The notes: a model not told the origin generated them from the letters alone. DNA of 64,000 bases from Ferribacterium limneticum (GCF_020510625.1 NZ_CP075191.1:2704001-2768000); one strand, 5' to 3'; positions 18,045 to 29,903 are shown, counted from the first letter of the stretch. Numbers and translations: made by a program.

Positions 18045-18953
18045 GTGGCCAAGATCGATTTCTTCCTGAGCTTCAACAGCACCGACCGGGCAATTGCCGA
18101 TGCGGTTTACAAGACAGTGAGCGACGCCGGGTTTTCGTGCTTCTACCAGCATGAAGACATTCCGGATGGCGCGAATTTCGTGCAGCGGATGACCTCGGGC
18201 CTGACTGAAGCGGCGACGGTGATTGCGCTGTTTTCGCCGGCTTATTTTCAGTCGCGCTACGCGCTGGCCGAGTTGCACGCTGCCTTTGCCGACGACCCGC
18301 TGAACGATCGGGGGTCAATCCTGCCCTTGTTGATTTCGCCTTGCGCGGTGCCGAAACCGTTCAACTTCCTGGTTTTCGTCGATTGCCGAAACATGGCAGC
18401 GACCGAGCTACATCGCCGGCTGCTCGATATGCTCGAACGCTACCGCAAGACGCCCGCCCTGCAGGCTTCGCGTATCCCGGAGACAAATACGGCCGGCGCA
18501 GCGCAGCGGCTGCTGGACGATCTGGAGCTGGCCTACGCGGTCTTCAAGTCGCAGTGCGAGGTACGCAATGCCCTGGTCGATGCGATGTGCGAACGTGACG
18601 CCAGTTTCGAGTTGGTTCAGTACGAGCCCTTCATCGTCCGCTACTTCGCCGCCATGACGCCGGAAGAGCGCCGGTTGCACCAGCGTATCCGGGAGCAGAC
18701 CGACACCATCGAGAAGCTGAACCGGCATGCGCTGTACTGCGTCGAGGCCAGCAAGGAGTTCTCCCGTCGAATTCCGCGCCTGACGGCGCTGCGGGAACAT
18801 CTGGCGGCGTGGCTGGAGAAGTACGACAGAACATTCGAAACCGATCCGTCAGTCGGTGTGCTCTACGTTGGCGTGCAGGAGCAGAAGCCCTTCCCGGCCG
18901 GCATCGAGGGCGAGATACGACGTTACATCGACGAGAAGAAAGCGGGCGGCTGA
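18045..18953 (+). CDS. TIR-domain protein, possible defence effector
   Basis: 302 residues, GTG start 18045 with GAGGGA upstream. Residues 4-130 form a TIR domain: FFLSFNSTDRAIADAV, then FYQHEDIPDGANFVQRM and YFQSRYALAELHAAF, with Glu76 at the position of the NADase catalytic glutamate. Residues 150-302 are helical and unassigned (RLHQRIREQTDTIEKLNRHALYCVEASKEFSRRIPRLTALREHLAAWLEKYDR). Bacterial TIR proteins often cleave NAD+ in anti-phage systems such as Thoeris. The usual partner genes are not next to it, so function is inferred only from the domain. It lies at the edge of the integron island. Confidence 0.85.
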   Translation: MAKIDFFLSFNSTDRAIADAVYKTVSDAGFSCFYQHEDIPDGANFVQRMTSGLTEAATVIALFSPAYFQSRYALAELHAAFADDPLNDRGSILPLLISPCAVPKPFNFLVFVDCRNMAATELHRRLLDMLERYRKTPALQASRIPETNTAGAAQRLLDDLELAYAVFKSQCEVRNALVDAMCERDASFELVQYEPFIVRYFAAMTPEERRLHQRIREQTDTIEKLNRHALYCVEASKEFSRRIPRLTALREHLAAWLEKYDRTFETDPSVGVLYVGVQEQKPFPAGIEGEIRRYIDEKKAGG

Positions 18954-18993
18954 GGGCAACGCTGAACGGGCCACATGCGAGATAAGGCTGGCG

Positions 18994-19025
18994 CCGGAAA
19001 TCTCGATTTTGGCCGTTATTTCCGG
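18994..19025. terminator. Hairpin between convergent TIR and lolA genes
   Basis: 8-bp stem CCGGAAAT / ATTTCCGG with a 16-nt loop, located between the two stop codons. No T-run, so termination is only possible. Confidence 0.4.
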
Positions 19026-19038
19026 TTGACTGTCCGGA

Positions 19039-19665
19039 TCACTCGCCGACAACATCCGTGCCGGCAGGCGGCGTAAATTTGAAGGTGCTGGCCGGTAGGG
19101 CCGGGTTGCGCTCGATTTTCGAAAAGCGAATATGCGTGGTCTGGCCGAAACTATCCTGCAACTCCATGGCTTTCAGGTCGTTGCCGGAAAAGGCCAGGCG
19201 TACTTTCTCGAAGCCGCTGTCACCGGCCTTCGGGGTCGCCTCGACCCAGGCCATGCCCTCGGCTTCGCCGGCCTCTCTGAGCGTGAAGTTCTTTTCCAGA
19301 TCGTTGTTGCCGGAAAGCAGTGCAGCCGGCGAACTGCCGATCGCCTGCCCGGCCTTGCGCACCGTGACCTGCTGCAACTCGGGGTCGTGAATCCAGATTT
19401 TTTCGCCATCGCCGACAATCAGTTGCGGGTAGGGCTTGACGATTTCCCAGCGCAGCTTGCCGGGCCGCGCAATGGCGACGGTGCCAGAAGACTGCTGCGG
19501 CTTGCGGCCATTCTTGGCAATCACCGCCTGCGAAAACTCGGCTTTCAGCGTGCGGGTGTTTTTCAGGAAGTCGTGCAACTGATCAACCGCACCAGCGTGG
19601 GCAAGCAGCGGGAGGAAGCCGAAGGCTGCGGTGGATAGGATTTTTTGGGCGATATTCATGCGCAT
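19039..19665 (-). CDS. lolA: Outer-membrane lipoprotein carrier protein
   Basis: 208 residues with a Sec signal peptide (IAQKILSTAAFGFLPLLAHA). DFLKNTRTLKAEFSQAV, then GTVAIARPGKLRWEI and QLIVGDGEKIWIHDPELQQVTVRK, fits LolA. LolA receives lipoproteins from LolCDE and carries them through the periplasm to LolB. It lies downstream of ftsK, as in E. coli. The start could also be ATG 19659, two codons in. Downstream, where rarA would normally follow, the accessory island begins. Confidence 0.95.
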   Translation of the reverse strand: MRMNIAQKILSTAAFGFLPLLAHAGAVDQLHDFLKNTRTLKAEFSQAVIAKNGRKPQQSSGTVAIARPGKLRWEIVKPYPQLIVGDGEKIWIHDPELQQVTVRKAGQAIGSSPAALLSGNNDLEKNFTLREAGEAEGMAWVEATPKAGDSGFEKVRLAFSGNDLKAMELQDSFGQTTHIRFSKIERNPALPASTFKFTPPAGTDVVGE

Positions 19666-19731
19666 AGCTTACCGCGCCAACAAGTGGCGCGGTGTTTCAG
19701 GGTGTAACAAATTGATCGTGGGCCGCCCAGC

Positions 19732-22038
19732 TTACTCGGCGGGCTTCTTCATCAGCACTTCACGGCCGCCCCGACCATCCATGGTCGACACCAGCCCGGC
19801 CTTTTCCATGGCCTCGATCAGCCGCGCCGAGCGGTTGTAACCGATGCGCAGGTGGCGCTGGACCAGTGAAATCGAGGCGCGCTGGTTCTTGAGTACGATA
19901 TCGACGGCTTGATCGTAGAGCGGGTCGCTCTCGGCATCTCCGCCGCCCTCGCCGCTTTCGCCGCCCTCCTCGTCGTCGCCGCCCGAACCGGTCAGGATGT
20001 CCTCGATGTATTCCGGCGCACCGGTGGCCTTGAGGTGTTCAACAACGCGATGCACTTCGTCATCGGAGACGAAAGCACCATGAACGCGGGTCGGATAACC
20101 GGTGCCCGGCGCTAGGTAAAGCATGTCGCCTTGGCCGAGCAGCGCTTCGGCGCCCATCTGGTCAAGGATGGTCCGCGAGTCGATCTTGCTCGACACCTGG
20201 AAGGACAGGCGGGTCGGGATGTTGGCCTTGATCAGGCCGGTAATGACATCAACCGACGGACGCTGCGTCGCCAGCACCAGATGGATGCCGGATGCGCGCG
20301 CCTTCTGGGCCAGGCGGGCAATCTGTTCCTCGACCTTCTTGCCGACGACCATCATCAGGTCGGCCAGCTCGTCGATGATGACGACGATGAAAGGCATCGT
20401 CTTCAACGGCTCCGGCGTTTCCGGGGTCAGGGTCAGCGGGTTCGGGATGTGCTCGCCGCGCTTTTCGGCATCGCGAATCTTGGTGTTGAGGCCGGCAATG
20501 TTGCGCACGCCCATCGCCGACATCAGCTTGTAGCGTTTCTCCATCTCGGTGACGCACCAGTGCAGCGCATTGGCCGCCTGCTTCATGTCGGTGACCACGG
20601 GCGCCAGCAGGTGTGGAATGCCTTCGTAGATGGACAGTTCGAGCATCTTGGGGTCGACCATGATGAGGCGCACCTGATCCGGCTCGGCCTTGTAGAGCAT
20701 CGACAGAATCATTGCATTGACGCCGACCGACTTGCCCGAACCGGTTGTCCCGGCCACCAGCAGGTGGGGCGTCTTGGCCAGGTCAGCGACTACTGGCAGG
20801 CCGCCTATGTCCTTGCCGAGGCAGACGGTCAGCGGGCTGGTCATGTCGTTGTACGGCTTGCTCGAGATGATCTCGGAGAGCTTGACGGTCTGCCGCTTCG
20901 GGTTCGGCAGTTCGAGCGCCATGCACGACTTGCCGGGCACCGTTTCAACCACACGGATCGACACCATGGCCAGCGCCCGGGCCAGGTCGCGGGCCAGATT
21001 GACGATCTGCGCGCCTTTGACGCCGACGGCCGGCTCGATTTCGTAGCGGGTAATGACCGGGCCGGGCATGGCCGCCAGCACCTTGACCTGAACGCCGAAA
21101 TCGGCCAGCTTGCGCTCGATCAGGCGTGAGGTGTATTCCAGCGTTTCGGCGCTGACCGTTTCGGTCGCCGGCGGCGCCGGGTCGAGCAGATGCAACGGTG
21201 GCAACTGGCCGCCGATGATCGCCTCGGGGAACAGCGCCACCTGCTTTTCACGTTCAATACGCGCCTCGGCCTTCTTGGAAACCGGCACTTCGGGCGGCGG
21301 TGTTTCGATGATGATCGGATCGTGCAGTTCGACGCGGCGTTTCTCTTCCTCGACCACCACTTCGCGCTGCTGCGCCACTTCCTTGCCGATCTGCCGGTCA
21401 CGCCAGGCATCAACGCGACCATAAAAGAAGCCGACAAAAGTTTCCAGCAGCACGCCCAACTGCTCAAAGGCCCACAGCCAAGACATGCCAGCAAAAATGC
21501 TCCAGCCAGCCGCCATCGCTGATAGCAACAGCAAGGTCGCCCCGGTATAACCAAGCTGGGTGGCCAGCACGCGGCCGACCTCGATACCGAGCATGCCACC
21601 CGGCGCCAGCGGCAACTCCGCCTTCATCGAATAAAACCGGAGCGCCTCCAGCGACGAACTGGCGAGCAAAAGGAAAGCAAACCCGCCCAGCGCAATGAAC
21701 AGCGGATGCTGCTTGTGCTCATCCGGTGAATTGAACTTGCGAAAACCCCACCAGACGAACATGCCGAGCAGCACGACCCACCACCAGGCGGAGAGGCCAA
21801 AAATATAGAGCATCAGGTCGGCGATCCAGGCGCCGGCCCGGCCGGCCGGGTTGTGCATGGTCTGCGAGATAACCGCATGCGACCAACCCGGATCTTCCTT
21901 GCTGAACCCCCACAAGGCCATGATCAGGAACAGCGCGACAGCGCCCAACCCCAACCAGCGGGACTCCTGCAACAGATTGCCAATTTTTTCCGGCAACGGG
22001 CTGGGCGCTGCCCGCCGATCAATAGCCCTGGCCCCCAT
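19732..22038 (-). CDS. ftsK: DNA translocase FtsK
   Basis: 768 residues. Four or five N-terminal membrane helices (to about residue 190) tether it to the septum. A short linker follows, shorter than in E. coli FtsK. The RecA-like motor has Walker [14 protein letters not shown] and Walker [14 protein letters not shown], and the C-terminal gamma winged helix ([38 protein letters not shown]) reads KOPS sites. It pumps chromosome termini and activates XerCD at dif. ATG 22038 is chosen; TTG 22044 would overlap the regulator gene upstream. GGEGDGEE-like acidic residues near the C-terminus ([18 protein letters not shown]) form an odd insertion before the gamma domain. Confidence 0.96.
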   Translation of the reverse strand: MGARAIDRRAAPSPLPEKIGNLLQESRWLGLGAVALFLIMALWGFSKEDPGWSHAVISQTMHNPAGRAGAWIADLMLYIFGLSAWWWVVLLGMFVWWGFRKFNSPDEHKQHPLFIALGGFAFLLLASSSLEALRFYSMKAELPLAPGGMLGIEVGRVLATQLGYTGATLLLLSAMAAGWSIFAGMSWLWAFEQLGVLLETFVGFFYGRVDAWRDRQIGKEVAQQREVVVEEEKRRVELHDPIIIETPPPEVPVSKKAEARIEREKQVALFPEAIIGGQLPPLHLLDPAPPATETVSAETLEYTSRLIERKLADFGVQVKVLAAMPGPVITRYEIEPAVGVKGAQIVNLARDLARALAMVSIRVVETVPGKSCMALELPNPKRQTVKLSEIISSKPYNDMTSPLTVCLGKDIGGLPVVADLAKTPHLLVAGTTGSGKSVGVNAMILSMLYKAEPDQVRLIMVDPKMLELSIYEGIPHLLAPVVTDMKQAANALHWCVTEMEKRYKLMSAMGVRNIAGLNTKIRDAEKRGEHIPNPLTLTPETPEPLKTMPFIVVIIDELADLMMVVGKKVEEQIARLAQKARASGIHLVLATQRPSVDVITGLIKANIPTRLSFQVSSKIDSRTILDQMGAEALLGQGDMLYLAPGTGYPTRVHGAFVSDDEVHRVVEHLKATGAPEYIEDILTGSGGDDEEGGESGEGGGDAESDPLYDQAVDIVLKNQRASISLVQRHLRIGYNRSARLIEAMEKAGLVSTMDGRGGREVLMKKPAE

Positions 22039-22040
22039 CC

Positions 22041-22703
22041 TCAAGCCCCCGGGATGACCGTCAGGTCATTCTCGATGCGAATGTAGCCGCTCAACTCCAG
22101 ATCGCGCATGACCTTGCTGACCATTTCGCGCGATGCACCAATCATTTTCGCCATATCCTGCTTCGACATCTTTTTCTTGATGACCCGTCGACCATCGACG
22201 AGTTCCGACATATCCAGCAAAAGACGGGCAACCCGGCCATAAACATCCAGCAGCGCCAGGCTTTCGATTTTGCGATCCGCCTCGCGTAAACGCAGCACCA
22301 GCGTCTTCATCAGCTTCTGTGCCACCTGGAAATTGTCCTGCAAACAACGCTGGAAGGAATCCTTGCTGAGGAACAGCAACTCACATGCCTCGGCCGCAAC
22401 GACGTTGGCCGAACGCGGACTGCCGTCGATCAGACCCATCTCGCCGAAAAATTCGCTCGGACCAAGCCAGGCGAGAATGATCTCGCGGCCATCTTCATCG
22501 GTATTGGTTACCTTGGCCCGCCCGCTGAGCAGGATGTACAGGGAATCCGTGCTATCGCCGGCCCTGACCACGGAGGCGCCACGTTCGACGCGTTTTCTTC
22601 CGGAGACCTTGGAGAGTTTCTCCAGTTCAATGTCGTCCAGCCCGGAAAACAACGGCACGTTGCGCAAAACCACCAGACTTAATCCGCAAGGGGTAGTTGC
22701 CAT
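22041..22703 (-). CDS. Crp/Fnr family transcriptional regulator
   Basis: 220 residues. The N-terminal cyclic-nucleotide-binding beta-barrel ([45 protein letters not shown]) is joined by a dimer helix to a winged helix with [31 protein letters not shown]. No N-terminal FNR cysteines for an Fe-S cluster are seen. The [14 protein letters not shown] segment resembles the cAMP pocket of CRP (R-S-A present), so a cyclic nucleotide ligand is possible. It lies upstream of ftsK on the same strand with 2 nt between, and is divergent from trxB. Confidence 0.88.
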   Translation of the reverse strand: MATTPCGLSLVVLRNVPLFSGLDDIELEKLSKVSGRKRVERGASVVRAGDSTDSLYILLSGRAKVTNTDEDGREIILAWLGPSEFFGEMGLIDGSPRSANVVAAEACELLFLSKDSFQRCLQDNFQVAQKLMKTLVLRLREADRKIESLALLDVYGRVARLLLDMSELVDGRRVIKKKMSKQDMAKMIGASREMVSKVMRDLELSGYIRIENDLTVIPGA

Positions 22704-22797
22704 AAATCAGTTTCCGTTCATAGAGTTACGAAACAATTATAAACTGCTTTCCCAAATTACATAAGAACTTCGGAAAAATTGGAAGCTCAGACAACGC

Positions 22798-23795
<998 letters not shown>

Positions 23796-23800
23796 CTCGC

Positions 23801-24571
23801 TTGATCGACCCGGAAGACCTCGCAGCCTTCCAGGCGGCGGTGGCCGATATCGAGCCACTGCCGCCGGTTAATCGCGTTCATCTGACCAAACCGAAACGGC
23901 CAGTCCTGGTCCGGCCATCGACCGACGAGAAACGCCCGCCGTCGCCGAAAAAAAGTCGCGACAACGCTTTGCCTGCACACTGGAATGCCCCCGGCTCGTC
24001 GCAAGACACGGACCAGAGCAAACCGCTCAATCCGGACCACGCCGCATTTCAAGCCGCAATGGCCGGCGTCCAGCCGCTACCCGCGCCCAATCTCGTCCAG
24101 CACGGCACTTGCCCACCGCCACCCCGCCCGTTGCAACACATTGCCGACGAACGAGCGGCGTTGCATGAAAGCCTGCACGGCCACATTGGTCTGCAGGATC
24201 GACTGGAAGGTGGCGATGAGCCGCACTATCTGCGGACAGGCTTGGCCCAGACCGTTCTGCGCGATCTACGGCGGGGGCGCTGGGTCGTTCAGGATGAAAT
24301 CGATCTGCATGGCCTGAACCGAGACGAAGCACGCCAATTGCTCGCCACTTTCCTGGCTGAATGCCTGCATCACGGAAGGCGCTGCATCCGGGTCGTGCAC
24401 GGCAAGGGTCTGGGCTCGCCCCAGAAACTCTCGATCTTGCGCCAACTGGTCCGTGGCTGGCTGGCCCAGCGCGAAGAAGTCCTGGCCTACTGCCAGGCCA
24501 AGCCACACGACGGCGGCGAAGGCGCCATGCTCGTCCTGCTGCGCGCCCCGAAAAAACAAAGGGCGACCTGA
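23801..24571 (+). CDS. Smr-domain protein
   Basis: 256 residues, TTG start 23801, 5 nt after trxB. The C-terminal Smr domain has the DIDLHGL-like motif EIDLHGLNRDEARQLLATFL, HGKGLGSP and a terminal GGEGAMLVLL. The N-terminal third holds two related segments, AAFQAAVADIEPLPPVNRVHL (about residues 8-28) and AAFQAAMAGVQPLPAPNLVQH (about 81-101), joined by a charged linker. Smr domains nick DNA or RNA; stand-alone YdaL/SmrA-type proteins may act on nucleic acids. Probably cotranscribed with trxB. Confidence 0.88.
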   Translation: MIDPEDLAAFQAAVADIEPLPPVNRVHLTKPKRPVLVRPSTDEKRPPSPKKSRDNALPAHWNAPGSSQDTDQSKPLNPDHAAFQAAMAGVQPLPAPNLVQHGTCPPPPRPLQHIADERAALHESLHGHIGLQDRLEGGDEPHYLRTGLAQTVLRDLRRGRWVVQDEIDLHGLNRDEARQLLATFLAECLHHGRRCIRVVHGKGLGSPQKLSILRQLVRGWLAQREEVLAYCQAKPHDGGEGAMLVLLRAPKKQRAT

Positions 24572-24588
24572 GTCACCCTTCTTTCTGG
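24559..24588 (+). terminator. Probable terminator after the Smr gene
   Basis: GGGCGAC (24561-24567) pairs with GTCACCC (24572-24578), one mismatch, followed by TTCTTTCT. A second hairpin CTGCGGTC / GACCGCAG at 24596-24617 follows between the convergent genes. Confidence 0.5.
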
Positions 24589-24625
24589 TACTACCCTGCG
24601 GTCGATAATGACCGCAGATGTGTCA

Positions 24626-24976
<351 letters not shown>

Positions 24977-24988
24977 CTATGCAAGTTC

Positions 24989-26605
24989 TTAAAATTCGTC
25001 TGAATACCGGTTGGTAATAGGATACCGCCAATCCTTGCCAAAACCACGCGGTGTGATGCGAATGCCGATTGGCGCCTGCCGGCGCTTGTATTCGGCAATC
25101 CGCAGCAGACACACGACACGCCGCACATCCGCTTCCGGCAGGCCGGCGGCAATAATCTCGCGCGGACTGCGATCCTCTTCCATGTAGGCGCGAACGATGG
25201 CGTCCAGGACTTCATACGGCGGCAGCGAGTCCTGGTCGGTCTGGTCAGGCTTCAGTTCGGCCGATGGCGGCCGGACGATGATGTTTTCCGGAATAACCGG
25301 ATCACCCTGGCACAGGGTATTGCGGTAAACCGAGAGGCGATAGACCAGCGTTTTGTAGACGTCCTTGATCACTGCAAAACCACCAGCCATGTCGCCGTAC
25401 AGCGTGCAGTAGCCGACTGCCATTTCCGACTTGTTGCCTGTCGTCAGCACCAGCGCGCCAGTCTTGTTCGACAGCGCCATCAGGATATTGCCGCGGATGC
25501 GCGCCTGGATATTCTCTTCAGTCGTATCAGCCGGCAAGCCAGCGAACAACGGATCGAGCATAGCGCCGTAGACTTCCATCGCTGGCGCGATGGCGATTTC
25601 GTCATAGCGCACACCGAGAACGCGGATCATCTCGCGCGAATCGTCGAGGCTCATCTGCGCGGTATAGGGCGACGGCATCATCACGGCGCGGACCTTGTCG
25701 GCCCCCAGCGCGTCGACCGCCACACACAGCGTCAAAGCCGAGTCGATACCGCCAGACAGGCCGATGATCGCGCCCTTGAAACCCGTCTTGCCGATATAGT
25801 CACGCACGCCGACAACCAGCGCCCGGTAGGCCTCGGCCTCAAGCGAGAGTTCGTCAGCCATGTCGTCCGAACGCAAGCGACCGGCGTCGAAATCGACGAT
25901 ACCCAGCGCTTCCTCGAACTGTGGCAGGCGCATGCAGCAGTTTTTCCGTGTATCAAGCGCAAAAGAGGCACCGTCGAAGACCAGCTCATCCTGGCCACCG
26001 ACCAGATTGCAATAAACAGCGGGAATCCCCGTCGCATCAATCCGGTCGCCAAGCACCTGAATGCGCTGCTGATGTTTTTCGAGATGACAAGGCGAAGCGT
26101 TGAGTACGAGCAACAATTCGGCGCCGGCCTTGTGCGCCAGTTCGGCGGCTCCGGCTTCCCAGATGTCGGCACAGATGTTGATACCACAACGCACGCCAGC
26201 CAGCGTGACAACGCAAGCTTCAGTGCCGGGCTCGAAATAGCGCTTTTCGTCGAAAACTTCGTAATTGGGCAGGCGCATCTTGCGGTAGACCGCATTGCTC
26301 CGGCCATTTTCAATGACCGTGGCCGCGTTGTAGCAGCGACCTTCATACTCTTCCGGATGCCCGACAACGACGGCGATACCTTCAACACGGGAGGCCAGAT
26401 CGTCGAGAGCCCGCTGGCAGGCCCGGTAGAAATCCGGGCGCAGCAGCAGGTCTTCCGGCGGGTAGCCGCACAACGCCAGTTCCGGCGTCAGCAGTACCTG
26501 GGCGCCGCGGGCTTTAGCTTCGCTAGCGCATTTGATGATGCGTTCGACGTTGCCCGTCAGGTCACCGACGGTAGCGTTGAACTGGGCAACGGCGATACGC
26601 AACAT
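24989..26605 (-). CDS. nadE: Glutamine-dependent NAD+ synthetase
   Basis: 538 residues. The N-terminal nitrilase-like glutaminase domain (about 1-250) has the Glu-Lys-Cys set (TPELALCGYPPEDLL; KMRLPNYEVFDEKRYF; GINICADIWE). The C-terminal synthetase has the PP-loop GLSGGIDSALTLCVAVDALG and TTGNKSEMAVGYCTLYGDMAGG. It converts nicotinate adenine dinucleotide to NAD+ with ammonia tunnelled from glutamine and ATP. It is the first gene before glnB, probably one transcript with ppa upstream. Confidence 0.96.
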   Translation of the reverse strand: MLRIAVAQFNATVGDLTGNVERIIKCASEAKARGAQVLLTPELALCGYPPEDLLLRPDFYRACQRALDDLASRVEGIAVVVGHPEEYEGRCYNAATVIENGRSNAVYRKMRLPNYEVFDEKRYFEPGTEACVVTLAGVRCGINICADIWEAGAAELAHKAGAELLLVLNASPCHLEKHQQRIQVLGDRIDATGIPAVYCNLVGGQDELVFDGASFALDTRKNCCMRLPQFEEALGIVDFDAGRLRSDDMADELSLEAEAYRALVVGVRDYIGKTGFKGAIIGLSGGIDSALTLCVAVDALGADKVRAVMMPSPYTAQMSLDDSREMIRVLGVRYDEIAIAPAMEVYGAMLDPLFAGLPADTTEENIQARIRGNILMALSNKTGALVLTTGNKSEMAVGYCTLYGDMAGGFAVIKDVYKTLVYRLSVYRNTLCQGDPVIPENIIVRPPSAELKPDQTDQDSLPPYEVLDAIVRAYMEEDRSPREIIAAGLPEADVRRVVCLLRIAEYKRRQAPIGIRITPRGFGKDWRYPITNRYSDEF

Positions 26606-26611
26606 AATGGC

Positions 26612-27160
26612 TTAGTAGTTTGGCTTGTCCTTGGCGTCGTTGAAACGCTGGACGCCTTCCATGACTTCATTGCGGGCGGCATCAATATCTTCCCAGCCAT
26701 TGACCTTGACCCACTTGCCCGGCTCCAGATCCTTGTAGTGCTCGAAGAAATGGGAAATCTGCTTGCGCAGCAGTTCCGGCATGTCTTCGATGGACTTGAC
26801 GTCCTTGTACAGCGGGGTCAGCTTGTCGACCGGCACGGCCAGCAGTTTGGCATCGTTGCCACCTTCGTCGGTCATCGACAGTTGGCCCAGCGGGCGGCAA
26901 CGGACGACAACGCCCGGCGGCAGGGAGAACGGAGCAACGACCAGCACGTCGACCGGATCACCGTCACCAGCAATGGTGTGCGGGATGTAGCCGTAGTTGC
27001 AGGGATAGTGCATGGACGTGGACATGAAGCGGTCGACGAAGATCGCGCCACTTTCCTTGTCAACTTCGTACTTGACCGGCTCGGAATGAGCGGAAATCTC
27101 GATGATGACGTTGAAATCGTCGGGGAGGGACTTGCCGGAAGGAACGTTGTTAAGAGCCAT
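26612..27160 (-). CDS. ppa: Inorganic pyrophosphatase
   Basis: 182 residues, family I soluble PPase. The metal-binding signature [10 protein letters not shown] is clear, with [17 protein letters not shown] and [12 protein letters not shown]. It hydrolyses pyrophosphate, including that released by NadE encoded 6 nt downstream. The usual bacterial length is 170-180 residues. RNA start and regulation are not obvious in the 60 nt upstream. Confidence 0.97.
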   Translation of the reverse strand: MALNNVPSGKSLPDDFNVIIEISAHSEPVKYEVDKESGAIFVDRFMSTSMHYPCNYGYIPHTIAGDGDPVDVLVVAPFSLPPGVVVRCRPLGQLSMTDEGGNDAKLLAVPVDKLTPLYKDVKSIEDMPELLRKQISHFFEHYKDLEPGKWVKVNGWEDIDAARNEVMEGVQRFNDAKDKPNY

Positions 27161-27221
27161 GTTGTATCTCTCTGCGTTTAGGTTTTGAGAACTTGCGATT
27201 ATAACGCCGGACTGGCCTTTC

Positions 27222-28007
27222 TCATTGCCAGGCAGCGAGGAACTCCTGCCATTGCGGCGTACCGATTTTGGCCAGCTGCGCCTTGACGAATTCGCCTTCG
27301 GCGACTTCTTCCTCGGCCGTCAATTCACCGCGTAGGCGACGGAAACGGTTATAGACCAGATAGGTATTGATGACATCGGTCTCGCAGTAATCGCGAATCT
27401 CGGCAATCTTGCCAGCCTGCCAGGCCTCCCAGACCTTGCCGCCATCCATACCGAGCTTGCCGGGAAAACCAAACAGCTTGGCCAGATCATCAAGCGGCGC
27501 ATTCGCCCGGCCGTTATAAAGCGCCAGCAGATCCATCAGATCGAGATGACGGGTGTGATACCTGCTGATGTAGTTGTTCCACTTGAAATCACGCGAGTCA
27601 GCGTAGTCGCCATCACCGAGATCCCAATAGCGTGGCGCCGAGACGCCGTGCAGCATGCCGCGATAGTGCAGTACCGGCAGGTCGAACCCGCCACCATTCC
27701 ACGAAACGATCTGCGGCGTGAATTTCTCGATGCCGTCGAAAAAGCGCTGGATGATCGCCCCTTCGTTCAGATCCGGCTCGGACAGCGACCAGACCTTCAA
27801 TCCCTCACTGGTCCGCAACACACAGGAAATAGTCACGACGCGTTGCAGATGCAACTGCAGGAAGTCGTTACCTGTCTTGGCCCGGCGCTGCTGGAAGGCC
27901 AGCTCGGCGACTTCGTCATCGGAAAGCTCGCCCGGCAGATCATTCAAGCGGCGCAGGCCGGCGACATCGGGAATCGTTTCGATGTCAAAAATCAAAACAG
28001 GCTTCAT
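27222..28007 (-). CDS. Predicted 3'-5' exonuclease (PolB exonuclease-like)
   Basis: 261 residues. DEDD-type exonuclease motifs are visible: FDIETIPD (Exo I), [16 protein letters not shown] (Exo II) and [16 protein letters not shown] (Exo III). It belongs to the family of stand-alone predicted exonucleases related to the DNA polymerase B proofreading domain. The role, probably nucleic acid repair or turnover, is not established here. Its start overlaps the cysM stop by 4 nt, so it is part of the same transcript. Confidence 0.88.
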   Translation of the reverse strand: MKPVLIFDIETIPDVAGLRRLNDLPGELSDDEVAELAFQQRRAKTGNDFLQLHLQRVVTISCVLRTSEGLKVWSLSEPDLNEGAIIQRFFDGIEKFTPQIVSWNGGGFDLPVLHYRGMLHGVSAPRYWDLGDGDYADSRDFKWNNYISRYHTRHLDLMDLLALYNGRANAPLDDLAKLFGFPGKLGMDGGKVWEAWQAGKIAEIRDYCETDVINTYLVYNRFRRLRGELTAEEEVAEGEFVKAQLAKIGTPQWQEFLAAWQ

Positions 28008-28903
28008 GCCGGGAAAACACCTGTCGAGAGATAACGGTCACCCCGATCACAGATGATCGACACGATCACCGCATTCTCCAGTTGCTGCGACAGGCGCAGC
28101 GCCACAGACAATGCACCGCCAGAGGAAATACCGGCAAAAATGCCCTCTTCCATCGCCAGCCGCCGGGTCATCGCCTCGGCATCGGCCTGACTGACGTACT
28201 CGACGCGATCGACATTGGTCTTGTCGAAAATTTTCGGCAGATAGGCTTCTGGCCACTTGCGGATACCGGGAATCTGGCTGCCCTCTTCCGGCTGGCAACC
28301 AACGATCTGGATGGCCGGGTTCGCTTCCTTCAAGAAACGACTGGTCCCCATGATCGTCCCGGTCGTGCCCATGCTGGAAACAAAATGGGTAATTTTCCCC
28401 TCGGTATCACGCCAGATTTCCGGGCCGGTGCCTTCGTAATGGGCCAGCGGATTATCTGGGTTGGCGAACTGATCAAGGATGATGCCCTTGCCTTCATCGC
28501 GCATCTTGTCGGCCACATCGCGACACAGCTCCATGCCACCATCCTTGGGCGTCAGAACCAGTTCGGCGCCGTAGGCACGCATGCTTTGCCGGCGCTCGAC
28601 GCTCTGGTTTTCCGGCATGACGAGGATCATCCGGTACCCCTTGATCGCCGCCGCCATAGCCAGCGCGATGCCGGTATTACCCGAGGTCGCCTCGATCAGC
28701 GTGTCGCCGGGCTTGATGTCGCCACGCGCTTCGGCACGGGCGATCATCGACAGCGCCGGCCTGTCTTTTACTGAACCTGCCGGGTTATTGCCCTCCAGCT
28801 TGGCGAGAATGACGTTACCCCGCTTGTCGTTGTCAGCACCAGGAATGCGTACCAGACGTACCAGCGGCGTGTTTCCGACAAAATCCTGCAGGGTTTTATA
28901 CAT
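28004..28903 (-). CDS. cysM: Cysteine synthase B
   Basis: 299 residues from ATG 28903 ([17 protein letters not shown]). The PLP lysine is in [13 protein letters not shown], the substrate loop is [20 protein letters not shown], and the phosphate-binding loop is [13 protein letters not shown]. It makes cysteine from O-acetylserine and sulfide or thiosulfate; the shorter length and sequence favour CysM over CysK. The frame is open further upstream to 28978, but that overlaps hldD. It overlaps hldD by 8 nt, so the two are translationally close though not functionally related. Confidence 0.94.
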   Translation of the reverse strand: MYKTLQDFVGNTPLVRLVRIPGADNDKRGNVILAKLEGNNPAGSVKDRPALSMIARAEARGDIKPGDTLIEATSGNTGIALAMAAAIKGYRMILVMPENQSVERRQSMRAYGAELVLTPKDGGMELCRDVADKMRDEGKGIILDQFANPDNPLAHYEGTGPEIWRDTEGKITHFVSSMGTTGTIMGTSRFLKEANPAIQIVGCQPEEGSQIPGIRKWPEAYLPKIFDKTNVDRVEYVSQADAEAMTRRLAMEEGIFAGISSGGALSVALRLSQQLENAVIVSIICDRGDRYLSTGVFPA

Positions 28904-29894
28904 TGCGATTGAGCCACTCGATATATTGGGAGACGCCCTCCTCAACCGTGGCCATCGGCGCGTCGTAACCGGCAGCACGAAGTTTGCTCAGATCAGCCTG
29001 CGTGAATGCCTGATACTTGCCCTTCAGGGCCTCGGGGAAGGCAACGTACTCCAGCAAACCCTGTGCCCGTAATTCGTCCAGCGACAACGCCGACTCATTT
29101 CTGGCTTTGCGGCAGCCGTTGACCGCCGCCACCGCAACATCGTTGAAGCTCTGTGCACGGCCGGAACCGAGGTTGAAGATGCCAGACTTTTCAGGGTGAT
29201 CAAGGAAAAACAGATTGACCTTGGCGACGTCACCAACGAAGACAAAATCCCGCTGCTGGCCGCCATCCGGGTAGCCGTGCGAACCTTCGAACAACTTGAC
29301 CTTGCCGTCGGCGCGGAACTGGTTGAAGTTGTGGAAGGCGACCGAAGCCATGCGTCCCTTGTGCGTTTCACGCGGGCCATAAACATTGAAATAGCGAAAA
29401 CCGACGATCTGCGACGAGGGTTTCTGGGCTAGGCGCTGACGAACGATCTGGTCAAACAGGAATTTGGAATAACCGTAGACGTTGAGCGGCCCTTCGTACT
29501 GGCGCTCTTCCTTGAAAGTACCGCTGGATCCGTAGGTCGCCGCGCTGGAGGCATACAGGAACTGAACGTCCTGATCCAGGCACCAGTCGAGCAGAATCAT
29601 GGAGTAACGGTAGTTGTTCTCCATCATGTAGCGGCCGTCCGTCTCCATGGTGTCGGAACAAGCGCCTTCGTGCAGGATGGCGTCGATTTCTCCATCGAAA
29701 TGACCGGCCTGGATACGCTCGATGAAGTCGTTCTTGTCGAGATAGTCGACGACTTCACAATCGATCAGGTTCTTGAACTTGTCAGCTTTGGTCAGATTAT
29801 CGACGGCAATGATGTTCGTGATGCCGCGCTCGTTGAGCGCCTTGACGATATTGGAACCGATGAAGCCGGCGGCGCCGGTGACGACGATGTACAT
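28896..29894 (-). CDS. hldD: ADP-L-glycero-D-manno-heptose 6-epimerase
   Basis: 332 residues. [14 protein letters not shown] is the NADP-binding Rossmann loop; the SDR catalytic pair is in YGYSKFL, and SSAATYG is also present. [15 protein letters not shown] is characteristic of HldD (RfaD). It epimerises ADP-D,D-heptose to ADP-L,D-heptose for the inner core of lipopolysaccharide. It follows hldA by 9 nt, giving consecutive steps of one pathway. Confidence 0.97.
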   Translation of the reverse strand: MYIVVTGAAGFIGSNIVKALNERGITNIIAVDNLTKADKFKNLIDCEVVDYLDKNDFIERIQAGHFDGEIDAILHEGACSDTMETDGRYMMENNYRYSMILLDWCLDQDVQFLYASSAATYGSSGTFKEERQYEGPLNVYGYSKFLFDQIVRQRLAQKPSSQIVGFRYFNVYGPRETHKGRMASVAFHNFNQFRADGKVKLFEGSHGYPDGGQQRDFVFVGDVAKVNLFFLDHPEKSGIFNLGSGRAQSFNDVAVAAVNGCRKARNESALSLDELRAQGLLEYVAFPEALKGKYQAFTQADLSKLRAAGYDAPMATVEEGVSQYIEWLNRNV

Positions 29895-29903
29895 GATTTT
29901 TCC

